From NCBI RefSeq assembly GCF_000252445.1, contig NC_017790.1, positions 115,001 to 179,000 on the forward strand: a stretch of DNA of 64,000 bases, read 5' to 3'. Each line of letters starts with the position of its first letter. Position 1 is the stretch's first letter. The position numbers and the translations under genes were made by a program. Shown here in pieces: positions 1 through 13,961 of this stretch. The DNA comes from Deinococcus gobiensis I-0. GTDB taxonomy: Bacteria > Deinococcota > Deinococci > Deinococcales > Deinococcaceae. The notes below the pieces were generated by a model. That model was not told the origin of the DNA, did not search any database, and saw nothing but the letters and a program-made list of their open reading frames with translations.

Positions 1-1661
<1,661 letters not shown>

Positions 1662-1708
1662 GCCCGGCAGTGTACGCGGCGCGGCGCGCTCGCGGTCGGG
1701 ATTCCCGT

Positions 1709-3079
1709 TCAGCGCGCCCCGAACCCGCCCAGAATGGTCTGGAGGGTCTTCCAGACGATGAGGAGATCCAGCCGCAGCGACAGGTGCTTGATGTAGTAGA
1801 AGTCGTAGCGCAGCTTCTCCATCGTCTGGCCCAGGTTGTCGGTGTAGCCCTGGTTGACCTGTGCCCAGCCGGTGATCCCGGGCCGGACCCAGTGGCGCGA
1901 GGCGTAGAGCGGGATGCTCTCCTCGAAGTCGGCGGCGAAGGCCGACTGCTCGGGGCGGGGGCCGATGATGCTCATCTCGCCGCGCAGCACGTTCCAGAAC
2001 TGCGGCAGCTCGTCGAGCCGGAACTTGCGCAGGAAGGCCCCGGTGGGGGTCACGCGCAGGTCGGCGCGCTGCGCGAAGGCGGGACCGCTGCGCTCGGAGT
2101 CGCGGCTCATCGTCCGGAACTTCACGATGCGGAAGGGCCGCCCGCCCTGGCCCACCCGTTCCTGCCAGAACAGCACCGGCCGGCCACTGTTGAGCAGCAC
2201 CGTCACGGCCACCCCCGCCGCCAGCGGCAGCAGCACCGGCAGGGCCAGCAGGGTCGCGGCCACGTCGAAAACGCGTTTGATCCCGCTGTAGGGCGAACGG
2301 AAGTGCGTCCGGTCGAGCCATTCGCTCTGGATGAGGTGGACGGCGACCTTGCCGCTGATCTCCTCGTCGAGCTGGGTCTTGGGCCACAGCGGCACCGCCG
2401 TCACCTGGGCGTGGGCGATGAGGCGCTGGCGGTCCTCGGTGAGCCGGTCGCCGGGCCGCAGCAGCAGGGCGTCGAGCTGCGCGGGCGACCATTCCTCCTG
2501 GGGATCGACGGGCACGTAGCGCAGGCCCCCGAAAGCCAGCAGGTCGTCCGGCAGCCGGGCCGGCCCGGTTCCGGCTCCCAGCACGCCCACCCGCCAGGGC
2601 CGCCAGCGGCGGTGCCAGCGCCGGATCGCCAGGCCCGCACCCCACCAGACGGCGCACAGCGGCAGGGCCAGCAGCGCCGGCCGCGCGCCCTGGCTGCCGA
2701 TGACGGCGAACAGCAGCAGCGCGACGACCCCCGAGGCCAGCGGCCAGCGCCACAGCGTGCGGTCCTGGGCCAGCAGGCGCCGCCCCGGTCGCCCGGCGTC
2801 CAGTCCCAGGCCCAGCAGGCCCGCGAGCAGCCAGAGCTTCAGGGATTCGGCCGCCTGGGAGGGCGCCTCGCCCAGCCCCCGCAGGGCCAGCCAGAAGGCG
2901 GTGCTCAGCCCCAGGAACAGTGCGCCCTGGATCAGCGCCAGCGGCACCGGACGCCCTTCGGGGTGGGCCGCCGGAGAGGGGACCGCGCGGCGCATACCGG
3001 TCATCGCCGTCCCTGAGGCCGGAGCCGGAGCCGGGGCTGGACCCGGAAGCGGCGGGGCGGGACAGGGCGGAAGCGGCAC
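1709..3079 (-). CDS. Exopolysaccharide sugar transferase (WbaP/WcaJ-type polyprenyl-phosphate glycosylphosphotransferase)
   Basis: Transfers a sugar-1-phosphate from a nucleotide sugar to undecaprenyl phosphate, the first step of surface polysaccharide assembly. The N-terminal ~150 residues hold several hydrophobic helices. A variable cytoplasmic segment follows, then one more membrane helix (DVAATLLALPVLLPLAAGV). The C-terminal catalytic domain carries VKFRTMSRDSE, RKFRLDELPQFWNVLRGEMS and IIGPRPE, all family hallmarks. The frame opens with GTG at 3079, giving 456 residues with a Pro/Ala-rich start. An ATG at 3004 with a GGGACGG sequence upstream would drop that low-complexity stretch and is a credible alternative. 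No other polysaccharide genes are adjacent within the window. Confidence 0.9.
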   Translation of the reverse strand: MPLPPCPAPPLPGPAPAPAPASGTAMTGMRRAVPSPAAHPEGRPVPLALIQGALFLGLSTAFWLALRGLGEAPSQAAESLKLWLLAGLLGLGLDAGRPGRRLLAQDRTLWRWPLASGVVALLLFAVIGSQGARPALLALPLCAVWWGAGLAIRRWHRRWRPWRVGVLGAGTGPARLPDDLLAFGGLRYVPVDPQEEWSPAQLDALLLRPGDRLTEDRQRLIAHAQVTAVPLWPKTQLDEEISGKVAVHLIQSEWLDRTHFRSPYSGIKRVFDVAATLLALPVLLPLAAGVAVTVLLNSGRPVLFWQERVGQGGRPFRIVKFRTMSRDSERSGPAFAQRADLRVTPTGAFLRKFRLDELPQFWNVLRGEMSIIGPRPEQSAFAADFEESIPLYASRHWVRPGITGWAQVNQGYTDNLGQTMEKLRYDFYYIKHLSLRLDLLIVWKTLQTILGGFGAR

Positions 3080-3268
3080 ATGTCAGGCCAGCATAGGGTC
3101 GCGCGGCGACTGACCCGGCGGATATGAACGGATTCTGGCGATTCGGGGCGAAATCGGCCTGCCCTCCACACAAAGGAGGATGTGGCGACCTTCCGCCGCT
3201 GAGTACTGTGAGTGCCATACACATCATGTGAACAGGGGGGCCGTCGGAGGGTCTTCCGGAGGAGACCT

Positions 3269-4777
3269 ATGGTTCAGGCGACACTGGAAACGCTGTGGAG
3301 TGCCCTCGGACAGGGCGCCGGGCGGCTGTGGCCCCTGCTGGTGCTGGCCCTGGTGCTGGGTCTGGCGGCGCGGCTGTGGCGGGTGCTGAATCCGGCGGCG
3401 GCGCGGCGCTGGGGGCGTCGGCTGGTGCCCGCGCTGTCGCGGCCGCTGGCCTGGGCGGGGGTGCTGGCGCTGCTGGGCGCGGCCCTCTGGGTGTACGGCC
3501 CGCTGGGCCGGGTGGTGCAGGGCCGTCTGGCCGCCGCCGAGAATGCCGTGCAGGGGCGCGGAGCCGACGCCGACGCCGCCCCCACCACCCAGCAGGCCCC
3601 GCGCGTGACCTACCTCACCGAGCGGACCTACACGCGCTCGCTGACGCTGCCCCCCGACCTGTTGCGGCGGCTGGACGCGGGTGGCCTGAACGGAGGCCTG
3701 GACGTGCTCGCGCCGTACCTGGGCGACCCCGGCGGAAACGTGACCCGGCTGGCCGAGCGGGTGCGCCGGACGGCGGCAGGCGCGGTCCTGACCCGTGAAG
3801 TCACCCAGCGCGCCGAGGAACCCATCCGGCTGGATGGATCACGTCTGCGGGCTTCCCTGAACTTCGTGTCGCCGCTGTGGGGGGCCCGCCGACCCTACTA
3901 TCAGGCGAATTTCGCCGCGCAGTACGCCTTCGCCAATCCGCTGGACCGGCCGGTGACGGCCCGCTTCAGCTTTCCGTTGCCGCAGGGCAGCGGCACCCTG
4001 TCGGATTTCGCCGTGAGCGTGGACGGCCGGGAACTGCCCGCTTCGGACGCCCTGCGCGGCTTCTGGGAGGGCCGCCTGGCCGCCGGGCAGCGCGTGCGGG
4101 TAGAGGTCCACTACCGCCACCAGGGCGCGCGCGGCTGGAGCTACGTGCTGGGCAGCCGCCGCGAGAGCCTGCGCGACTTCTCGCTCACGGTGCAGACCAA
4201 CGGTGCGCCCCGGTTCCTGCGCTACAGCCTGCCCCCCACCCGCACGGCCCGCACCCTGGGGGGCACGACCCTGGCCTGGGAGCTGAAGAACGTGATCACC
4301 GCGCAGGACGTGGCCCTGACCTTCCCGGTGGGCAGCGGGCGCGAGACGGCCGCCAAACTCTATGCCTTCGCGCCCGCCGCGCTGTTGCTGGCGGCCGTGT
4401 TCGCCCTGCTGTGGGGCCGGATGCGGGGTCTGCGGCTGATGCCGGCGGCGGCGGCCCTGGCCCTGCTGGGCCTGACGCTGGGCGCGGTGCTGGGCGGCGC
4501 ACTCCTGAGCTACCTGCCCGCCCTGCTGGCCGCGCCGCTGGGCGCCGCCGTCGGGGCCGGACTGGCCCTGCGCGCCTTAGGGGGCGGCTGGTGGCCCCCC
4601 ACGCTGCTGGCCGCCGCCCTGCCGCTGGTGTTCCTGGTGCCGGGGCATGCCGGGCTGCTGCTGGCCGGGGTGGGGGTGGCGGCGTTTGCGGCGCTGCTGT
4701 GGGGCGGCCAGGCGCCGGGGCAGCCCCACAGGCGGGTTGCCGCATTTGCGGTCCCGGAGGTCTCTTCCTCCGCTTAA
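3269..4777 (+). CDS. Membrane protein of unknown function, CreD-like topology
   Basis: 502 residues. Two N-terminal membrane segments (about 13-33 and 58-80) precede a large, probably extracytoplasmic domain of ~270 residues. A C-terminal cluster of hydrophobic helices runs from about residue 360 to 490. The soluble domain includes a beta-rich stretch (AQYAFANPLDRPVTARFSF, then FWEGRLAAGQRVRVEVHY). Topology resembles the inner-membrane protein CreD, but I see no decisive motif, so no function is assigned. ATG 3269 was chosen over the upstream ATG at 3212 because GGAGGAG at 3258-3264 fits it. The 187 bases upstream hold a small palindrome (CACAT/ATGTG, 3220-3230) and no other visible gene. Confidence 0.75.
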   Translation: MVQATLETLWSALGQGAGRLWPLLVLALVLGLAARLWRVLNPAAARRWGRRLVPALSRPLAWAGVLALLGAALWVYGPLGRVVQGRLAAAENAVQGRGADADAAPTTQQAPRVTYLTERTYTRSLTLPPDLLRRLDAGGLNGGLDVLAPYLGDPGGNVTRLAERVRRTAAGAVLTREVTQRAEEPIRLDGSRLRASLNFVSPLWGARRPYYQANFAAQYAFANPLDRPVTARFSFPLPQGSGTLSDFAVSVDGRELPASDALRGFWEGRLAAGQRVRVEVHYRHQGARGWSYVLGSRRESLRDFSLTVQTNGAPRFLRYSLPPTRTARTLGGTTLAWELKNVITAQDVALTFPVGSGRETAAKLYAFAPAALLLAAVFALLWGRMRGLRLMPAAAALALLGLTLGAVLGGALLSYLPALLAAPLGAAVGAGLALRALGGGWWPPTLLAAALPLVFLVPGHAGLLLAGVGVAAFAALLWGGQAPGQPHRRVAAFAVPEVSSSA

Positions 4778-4789
4778 CCTGAGAGCGAC

Positions 4790-5512
4790 ATGAAGACACG
4801 AGCCGTTTCTTGGCCCCTGCTGGGGGCCTGCGTGGCCCTGACCGGGCTGCTCACCGCCTGCCCCGGCCCGCCACCGCCCGCCGACGAGAGCGTGGCCCTG
4901 CGCTTCTCGCTGCCCGAGGGAGTCGACCGCAGCAACCTGTGGATCGCGGCCCTGTACTACCCGCTGGAGGCGAACGGCACGGTGGGCCAGCCGGTCCTGA
5001 TCACGAGCACGCCGGCCGGCTCCGGCACCTCGGGGGGGGACGTGCCGCTGTATCTGTCGGGCTACGCCCTGCGGCAGGCCCGCAACAGCGCCAAATGCAC
5101 GACGCCCTTCCTGACCGGCGAGGCCTCGGGCAAGCAGAGCGTGAGCGTCACCCCCAACACCGTGCTGACCTGCAACGTCGGGTTCCTGGCCTACACGGCG
5201 AGCGGGTACGGGACCATGCCTACCCTGGACAACCTCAAGTACACCTCCAACGACCTCTACGGGTTCGCCAGCGAGGCCTTCAAATACAGCTTCGTGAACG
5301 TGAACGGCGACGGTACGCGCAGCACCGAAACCGGTACCCGTACGGCCGGCTGGTCGCTGGTGCGCCGCGAAGTGCTGAACCCCAGCGCGACCCCGCAGGA
5401 GTACCTCGTGACCATGAACAGTGTCGCCAAGGAAAATCAGGCCGTCGCCCTCAAGCTGCGCGAGCCGCGTGACCCCTTCCGGAGCCAGGGCCTCGCCGGG
5501 GGCCGCCAGTGA
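4790..5512 (+). CDS. Putative lipoprotein
   Basis: 240 residues of unknown function. The N-terminus is a lipoprotein signal peptide: a basic start, a hydrophobic core (WPLLGACVALTGLLTAC) and a lipobox LTAC with Cys about 25, followed by a Pro-rich linker. The mature part is Ser/Thr/Gly/Asn-rich and looks beta-rich, as expected for an exported protein. It starts 12 nt after the membrane protein and overlaps the next lipoprotein gene by 4 nt (GTGA), so the three genes probably form one operon. No domain was recognised. Confidence 0.8.
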   Translation: MKTRAVSWPLLGACVALTGLLTACPGPPPPADESVALRFSLPEGVDRSNLWIAALYYPLEANGTVGQPVLITSTPAGSGTSGGDVPLYLSGYALRQARNSAKCTTPFLTGEASGKQSVSVTPNTVLTCNVGFLAYTASGYGTMPTLDNLKYTSNDLYGFASEAFKYSFVNVNGDGTRSTETGTRTAGWSLVRREVLNPSATPQEYLVTMNSVAKENQAVALKLREPRDPFRSQGLAGGRQ

Positions 5513-6129
5513 AGCGCCTGTTGACGGCCGCCGCCCTGCTGGCCCTGGGCCTGAGCGCCTGCGGGCAGGGCACGTCGGGCGAGAGCCTGCCCGGCCTGCC
5601 GCCGCTGCCGACCGGGGTCGAGGTCCGGTTTCCCGCCGCGCCCGCCAACACCTACCTGAGCCTGACGACCGACACGGGCGAGAGCATCTACCAGATGCCC
5701 GTATCGGCGGGCCAGACGAGCGCCGCGCCCAACCCCGTGCAGTGGCGCGCCGCGTCCGAGCGGGCCGTGGCCGCCGAGACCCTGGTGCCCCAGGGCGTGA
5801 CGGCGAGCCTGAGCCCCAATGGCGTCAAGGCCCTGCTGCTGCACTGGGTCATGTGGCAGGACAAGAACAGCGACGGCAAACAGGACAGCGGCGAGGCCCT
5901 GGACCTGATGACCCACGACCGTGTGGCCTACGCCAGCGCCGCCCTACGCGTGAGCTTTCAGACCGCCTCGCCCGACATGGCGCAGGTGTGGTCGCTGCGC
6001 GAGGGCTGGAGCCGCGCCGAGCACGAGGTCTATCTGCCGCTGGGCAGCACGACCTACCGTCGCAGCCTGCGCAGCGCCGACGTGCAGCAGTACACGCTGC
6101 ATGTGACGACCCCCCTCACCAGCCAGTAA
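5509..6129 (+). CDS. Putative lipoprotein, translationally coupled to its neighbour
   Basis: 206 residues. The signal peptide MKRLLTAAALLALGLSAC ends in lipobox LSAC with Cys about 18. No known domain is recognised; NSDGKQDSGEALDLM resembles a short Asp-rich calcium-loop-like turn. The start is a GTG (5509-5511) that overlaps the preceding stop codon in the sequence GTGA, the usual coupled-translation arrangement. A strong terminator hairpin follows at 6156-6188 and closes the three-gene unit that began at 3269. Confidence 0.8.
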   Translation: MKRLLTAAALLALGLSACGQGTSGESLPGLPPLPTGVEVRFPAAPANTYLSLTTDTGESIYQMPVSAGQTSAAPNPVQWRAASERAVAAETLVPQGVTASLSPNGVKALLLHWVMWQDKNSDGKQDSGEALDLMTHDRVAYASAALRVSFQTASPDMAQVWSLREGWSRAEHEVYLPLGSTTYRRSLRSADVQQYTLHVTTPLTSQ

Positions 6130-6155
6130 CCCGCCCCGCCGGGATGCCCGGCCGC

Positions 6156-6188
6156 CGCGCCCCCGGAAGCACCTGCGGGGGCGCGTTT
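6156..6188 (+). terminator. Rho-independent terminator after lipoprotein operon
   Basis: Perfect 9-bp stem CGCGCCCCC (6156-6164) / GGGGGCGCG (6177-6185), then TTT. It ends the 3269-6129 operon and isolates sucA. Confidence 0.7.
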
Positions 6189-6277
6189 CGTCTGTTGCGT
6201 GCATAGCGTTCATGGTGCGGGGCGTCACCCCCTGCGTACCCCCGGCCCATCCCACCCTCCGACAGGGCCGCGCGGCG

Positions 6278-6283
6278 TATGCT
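6278..6283 (+). promoter_or_regulatory. -10 box of sucA (leaderless promoter)
   Basis: TATGCT ends 8 nt before the sucA ATG at 6292, so transcription should start at or next to the A of the start codon. No convincing -35 or Shine-Dalgarno sequence is present. Confidence 0.65.
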
Positions 6284-6291
6284 GAGGCGTT

Positions 6292-9135
<2,844 letters not shown>

Positions 9136-9147
9136 AACCGCGTGTCC

Positions 9148-9186
9148 GGGAGAGGCGGCCTGCGCGGGCCGCCTCTCCCGCTTTTT
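9148..9186 (+). terminator. Rho-independent terminator between sucA and sucB
   Basis: Perfect 13-bp stem GGGAGAGGCGGCC (9148-9160) / GGCCGCCTCTCCC (9167-9179) with a 6-nt loop, then GC and TTTTT (9182-9186). It is the strongest terminator in the window by stem length and T-run. Confidence 0.9.
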
Positions 9187-9261
9187 GGTGCGTTGCGTAC
9201 ATGGCGGGGCGGAACGTTCCTGCGCCAGTCACAGCCCGCATAAGGGTAGACTCTGAGGGAT

Positions 9262-10539
<1,278 letters not shown>

Positions 10540-10551
10540 AGCGCACGGAAG

Positions 10552-10581
10552 GAGGCGGCCGGGATGTCCCGGCCGCCTCTT
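10552..10581 (+). terminator. Rho-independent terminator after sucB
   Basis: Perfect 12-bp stem GAGGCGGCCGGG (10552-10563) / CCCGGCCGCCTC (10568-10579), 4-nt loop, followed by a short TT. It lies between convergent sucB and xylB and could act in both directions. Confidence 0.75.
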
Positions 10582-10618
10582 GTGCTGGAAGGCGCCCAGG
10601 TGTCGCCTGAGCCTGGGT

Positions 10619-12097
10619 CTATCCCTGGACGTCCTCGCCGCCCCGCGCCGCCCCGTACGCCGCCCGGAACTCGGCGTGCCGCGTTGCCGGGATGCGCCCC
10701 GATCGCGGCTGCACTACGCCCGTGATATCCGGGCGCTCCGGCTCCCACGGCTCGCCCACGGCCTGCCACGCCAGGGCCGCCGCGCCGAGCAGGGACGCGC
10801 CGCTCGCCTCGCTGATGTGCAGGGGGCGCCCCAGGGCGTCGGCCAGCAGTTGCCGCCACCAGGGGTCCACGCTGCCGCCGCCCGCCAGCCGCAGCGGCAG
10901 GTCGCCCGGCAGCTCCAGCGCGGCCGCCGCCTGCGCGACCGAGAGGGCGACCCCCTCGAAGGCCGCGTGGGCGAGGTGGCGGTGGTCGTGCGAGGCGTCC
11001 AGGCGCAGCCAGCCCGCGCGGGCATGTGGGTTGAGGTGGGGGGTGCGGTCGCCGCTCAGGTAGGGCAGGAACAGGGGAGAGGGGGTGTGCCCGACCTCCT
11101 GCGCCCCCGCGTACATCTCGGGCCAGGAGAGCCGCAGCGTGCGCCGCACCCACTCCAGCACGTTGCCCGCGTTCTGCACGGCGGCCAGGGTGTAGAAGCC
11201 CGACTGCGCGTCCCGGAACACGTTCAGCGCGGGCCGCGCCGGGGGCAGCGTCGCCGAGGCCACGAGGACCTGCGCCCCGGTTCCCACCGTGAGCTGCGCC
11301 TCGCCGGGCCGTAGCCCCGAGCCGAGCAGCGCGGCGGCGGTGTCGGCGGCCCCCACCGCGACCTCCAGCCCGGCCGGCAGCCCCAGATCGGCGGCGGGGC
11401 CGGGGCGCAGCCGCCCGCCCGCACGGCCCGAGGGCCGCAGCGGGGGCAGCAGTGAGGGGCGCAGGCCCAGCGTTTCGGCCAGTTCGCCGTTCCAGTCGCC
11501 GGCCGCGAAGTCGTAGAGCAGCGTGCCCGAGGCGTCCGAGGGGTCGCCCGCCGCCTCGCCAGTCAGGTGCAGGCGCAGCCAGTCCTTGGGTTGCAGCGCG
11601 CGGCGCGCGGCCGCGTAGCGCTCCGGCTCGTGGTTACGCAGCCACAGCAGCGTCGGCCCGGCAAAGCCCGCGACCGGGGGATTGCGTCGCCGCTCGGGGT
11701 CCACGGCGCGGAAGGGGTCCAGGTGGGCGGCCGAGCGGGTGTCCGACCACAGCACCGCGCGCCCCAGGGCCTGCTCCTCCGTGTCTACCAGAACCACGCC
11801 ATGCATCTGCCCGCTCAGGCCGATCGCCCGCACGCGCGCCGGGTCCACCCCGGCCAGCACCTCGCGGCTCGCGGCCACCACGCCCGTCCACCAGTCGCGC
11901 GGGTCGCTCTCGGACCAGCCGGGCCGGGGGGCCAGCACCGGGTAGGACCGGGACGCCTGCGCCGCGAGGCCGCCGTCCGGGCCGACCAGCCCGGCCTTGA
12001 CGCTGCCGGTGCCCAGGTCGAGCGCCAGCACGAGGGGAGCGGCCGGACCCCCCGCGCCGGCCGCCCCCCCGAATCCCCGCCTAGTGCGCGAGGACAT
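10619..12097 (-). CDS. xylB: Xylulokinase-like FGGY-family carbohydrate kinase
   Basis: ATP-dependent sugar kinase of 492 residues. The N-terminal FGGY domain starts at about residue 22 (VLALDLGTGSVKAGLVGPDG) and includes the substrate-region sequence IGLSGQMHGVVLVD and AVLWSDTRS. The C-terminal domain has TVGTGAQVLVAS and the ATP-site sequence RLAGGGSVDPWWRQLLAD. QMHGVVLVD is typical of xylulokinases. It is the last gene of the sugar operon and its ATG overlaps the ABC ATPase stop by 17 nt. No xylose isomerase is nearby, so the natural substrate may be xylulose or another ketose made by an unlinked enzyme. Confidence 0.88.
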   Translation of the reverse strand: MSSRTRRGFGGAAGAGGPAAPLVLALDLGTGSVKAGLVGPDGGLAAQASRSYPVLAPRPGWSESDPRDWWTGVVAASREVLAGVDPARVRAIGLSGQMHGVVLVDTEEQALGRAVLWSDTRSAAHLDPFRAVDPERRRNPPVAGFAGPTLLWLRNHEPERYAAARRALQPKDWLRLHLTGEAAGDPSDASGTLLYDFAAGDWNGELAETLGLRPSLLPPLRPSGRAGGRLRPGPAADLGLPAGLEVAVGAADTAAALLGSGLRPGEAQLTVGTGAQVLVASATLPPARPALNVFRDAQSGFYTLAAVQNAGNVLEWVRRTLRLSWPEMYAGAQEVGHTPSPLFLPYLSGDRTPHLNPHARAGWLRLDASHDHRHLAHAAFEGVALSVAQAAAALELPGDLPLRLAGGGSVDPWWRQLLADALGRPLHISEASGASLLGAAALAWQAVGEPWEPERPDITGVVQPRSGRIPATRHAEFRAAYGAARGGEDVQG

Positions 12098-12908
12098 CCG
12101 CGCTGAGTTCTTCGGGCTTGATGGCCCCGGTCATCACCGACACCGTGTCGGCCATGCTGATGCGCCGGGGGTCGAGTAGCGCGGCCCGGCGGCCCATGCG
12201 GTGCACGTGCACGCGGTCGGCGATCTCGAAGACGTGCGGCATGTTGTGCGAGATCAGGATGACCGGCAGCCCCTTGTCGCGCACCTTGCGGATGAGGTCG
12301 AGGACCATGTTGCTCTCGCGCACGCCCAGCGCCGCCGTCGGCTCGTCCATGATGACCACGTGCCGCGCGAAGGCCGCGCTGCGCGCCACCGCGACCCCCT
12401 GGCGCTGCCCGCCCGAGAGCGTCTCGACCGGCTGGCTCATGCTCTTGATGGCGAATTGCAGGTCCTGCATGTAGCGCACGGCCTCTTCGAGCATCCGTTT
12501 CTTGTCCAGGATGCGGAAGGTGCGCGCCAGCGGCCCCGGCTTGAGGATCTCGCGGCCCAGGAACAGGTTCTCGGCAATGGTCATGGCCGGGGCGACGGCG
12601 AGGTCCTGATAGACCGTCTCGATGCCGTGCCGGCGCGCCTCGATGGGGCTGCGGATCGAGATGGGCTGCCCGTCGAGGAAGATCTGGCCCTCGTCGGGCA
12701 CGACCGCGCCCGAGAGCGCCTTGATGAGGCTGCTCTTGCCCGCGCCGTTGTCGCCGATCACGGCCATGATCTCGCCGGGCCGCAGCTCGAAGTCGGCGCC
12801 GTTGATGGCCGTCACGTGCCCGTAGCGCTTGACCAGACCGCGCGCCTCCATGACCAGGGGGCGGGCCGGGCCGGTCGGCGCGGGCGTCAGGTGGGGGGCT
12901 GCGGTCAT
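12081..12908 (-). CDS. CUT2 sugar ABC transporter ATP-binding protein (FrcA-like, single ABC domain)
   Basis: Energises sugar uptake. The 275-residue length with a single nucleotide-binding domain separates it from the ~500-residue duplicated RbsA type and matches FrcA-type ATPases. Walker A is GDNGAGKSS, the Q-loop region is TVYQDLAVAPAMTIAENLFL, the signature is LSGGQRQGVAVARSAAF, Walker B is HVVIMDEPTAALG and the H-loop is VILISHNMPHVFEIAD. ATG 12908 overlaps the permease stop (ATGA) and has GGAGGAAGG just upstream. It probably works as a homodimer with the upstream permease. Confidence 0.93.
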   Translation of the reverse strand: MTAAPHLTPAPTGPARPLVMEARGLVKRYGHVTAINGADFELRPGEIMAVIGDNGAGKSSLIKALSGAVVPDEGQIFLDGQPISIRSPIEARRHGIETVYQDLAVAPAMTIAENLFLGREILKPGPLARTFRILDKKRMLEEAVRYMQDLQFAIKSMSQPVETLSGGQRQGVAVARSAAFARHVVIMDEPTAALGVRESNMVLDLIRKVRDKGLPVILISHNMPHVFEIADRVHVHRMGRRAALLDPRRISMADTVSVMTGAIKPEELSADVLAH

Positions 12909-13888
12909 GCCTTCCTCCGCGAGAGCTGGTCGGTGGCGACCGCGAGAATGATCAGGATGCCGGTCACGAGCACCTGATAGACGCTGTTCACGCCCGCCAG
13001 GGTCAGGCCCACGCGGAACACGCCCACGATCATCGCGCCCAGCAGGGTGCCCAGCACGTTGCCGCGCCCGCCGAAGAGGCTGGTGCCGCCCAGCACGGCC
13101 GCCGTGATGCTCTCCAGGTTCTCCGTCTGGCCCGCGTTGGGGTCGCCCGCGCCCACGCGCCCCACCAGGATCAGGGCCGCGACGCCGTACAGCAGCCCCG
13201 CGGTGGCATACACGCCGATGAGCACGCGGGTCGTCAGGATGCCGGTCAGGCGCGCGGCCTCGGGGTTGTTGCCCAGGGCATAGACGTGGCGGCCCGGCGC
13301 GGTCTGGGTCAGGAAGAACCACGCCACCCCGAACAGCAGCAGCATCAGCACCGAGCCGTAGGAAAAGGTCGCGCTGCCGAGGGCGAAGCCCGACCCGAGG
13401 AAGTTCAGCGCCGGGGGCAGGTTGGAGACCGTCTGCGCGTTCGAGTAGATCTGCGTGGCCGCGAACACGATGCCGTACATGCCCAGCGTGGCGATGAAGG
13501 GCGGCAGCCGCAGCCGCGAGATGAGCAGCCCGTTGACCGCCCCCAGCGCGGTCGTGATCGCCAGGCCGGCCAGGACGGCGAGGACGGGCGGCAGGCCCTG
13601 CTCGGCGGCCAGCTTGGTGATGACCATGCCGCCGAGCGCCATGATGACGCCGCAGCTCAAGTCGATGCCGGCGGTCAGGATCACCAGGGTCTGGCCGATG
13701 GCGAGCACGCCGACGTAGGAAATCTGCTTGAGGACCAGCGCGAGCGTCTGGCTGGTCAGGAAACGGTCGGACTGCGTGGCGAAGAAGATGCAGGCCAGCA
13801 GCAGCGCGATCAGTGGCCCCAGCGTGGTCAGGCTGGGCAACTGGGGGCCGCGCCGCGCGGGAGGCGTGGCCGTGGGCGTCTGGGTCAT
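12905..13888 (-). CDS. CUT2 sugar ABC transporter permease
   Basis: Inner-membrane channel of the sugar importer, 327 residues with about 8-10 hydrophobic helices. The family sequences QISYVGVLAIGQTLVILTAG and IDLSCGVIMALGG are present, with GRVGAGDPNAGQTENLESI and FGGRGNVLGTLLGA towards the C-terminus, as in RbsC/FrcC permeases. ATG 13888 was chosen because GGAGG (13896-13900 on the minus strand) is 7 nt upstream; a longer reading from 13927 would run through that site. A hairpin separates it from the binding-protein gene. Confidence 0.93.
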   Translation of the reverse strand: MTQTPTATPPARRGPQLPSLTTLGPLIALLLACIFFATQSDRFLTSQTLALVLKQISYVGVLAIGQTLVILTAGIDLSCGVIMALGGMVITKLAAEQGLPPVLAVLAGLAITTALGAVNGLLISRLRLPPFIATLGMYGIVFAATQIYSNAQTVSNLPPALNFLGSGFALGSATFSYGSVLMLLLFGVAWFFLTQTAPGRHVYALGNNPEAARLTGILTTRVLIGVYATAGLLYGVAALILVGRVGAGDPNAGQTENLESITAAVLGGTSLFGGRGNVLGTLLGAMIVGVFRVGLTLAGVNSVYQVLVTGILIILAVATDQLSRRKA

Positions 13889-13912
13889 AGGTGGTCCTCC
13901 GGAGAAGCAGAA

Positions 13913-13941
13913 GGCCGACGGCGACATGTCTGCCGTCGGCC
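13913..13941 (-). promoter_or_regulatory. Intercistronic hairpin between binding protein and permease
   Basis: Perfect 10-bp inverted repeat GGCCGACGGC (13913-13922) / GCCGTCGGCC (13932-13941), 9-nt loop, no T-run. It lies just after the binding-protein stop. Such hairpins often stabilise the upstream mRNA segment or partly terminate, giving excess binding protein over permease. Confidence 0.6.
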
Positions 13942-13961
13942 ACGCGGCTCAGTTCAGGGCT

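Noticed and set aside
1670..3016. 448-codon plus-strand frame opposite the sugar transferase
   Set aside because: Shadow ORF with Gln/Arg/Gly-rich low-complexity sequence; the minus-strand sugar transferase has clear motifs.
12909..13943. N-terminal extension of the ABC ATPase frame to 620 codons
   Set aside because: The extension is the permease gene read in another frame; ATPase homology and a Shine-Dalgarno begin at 12908.
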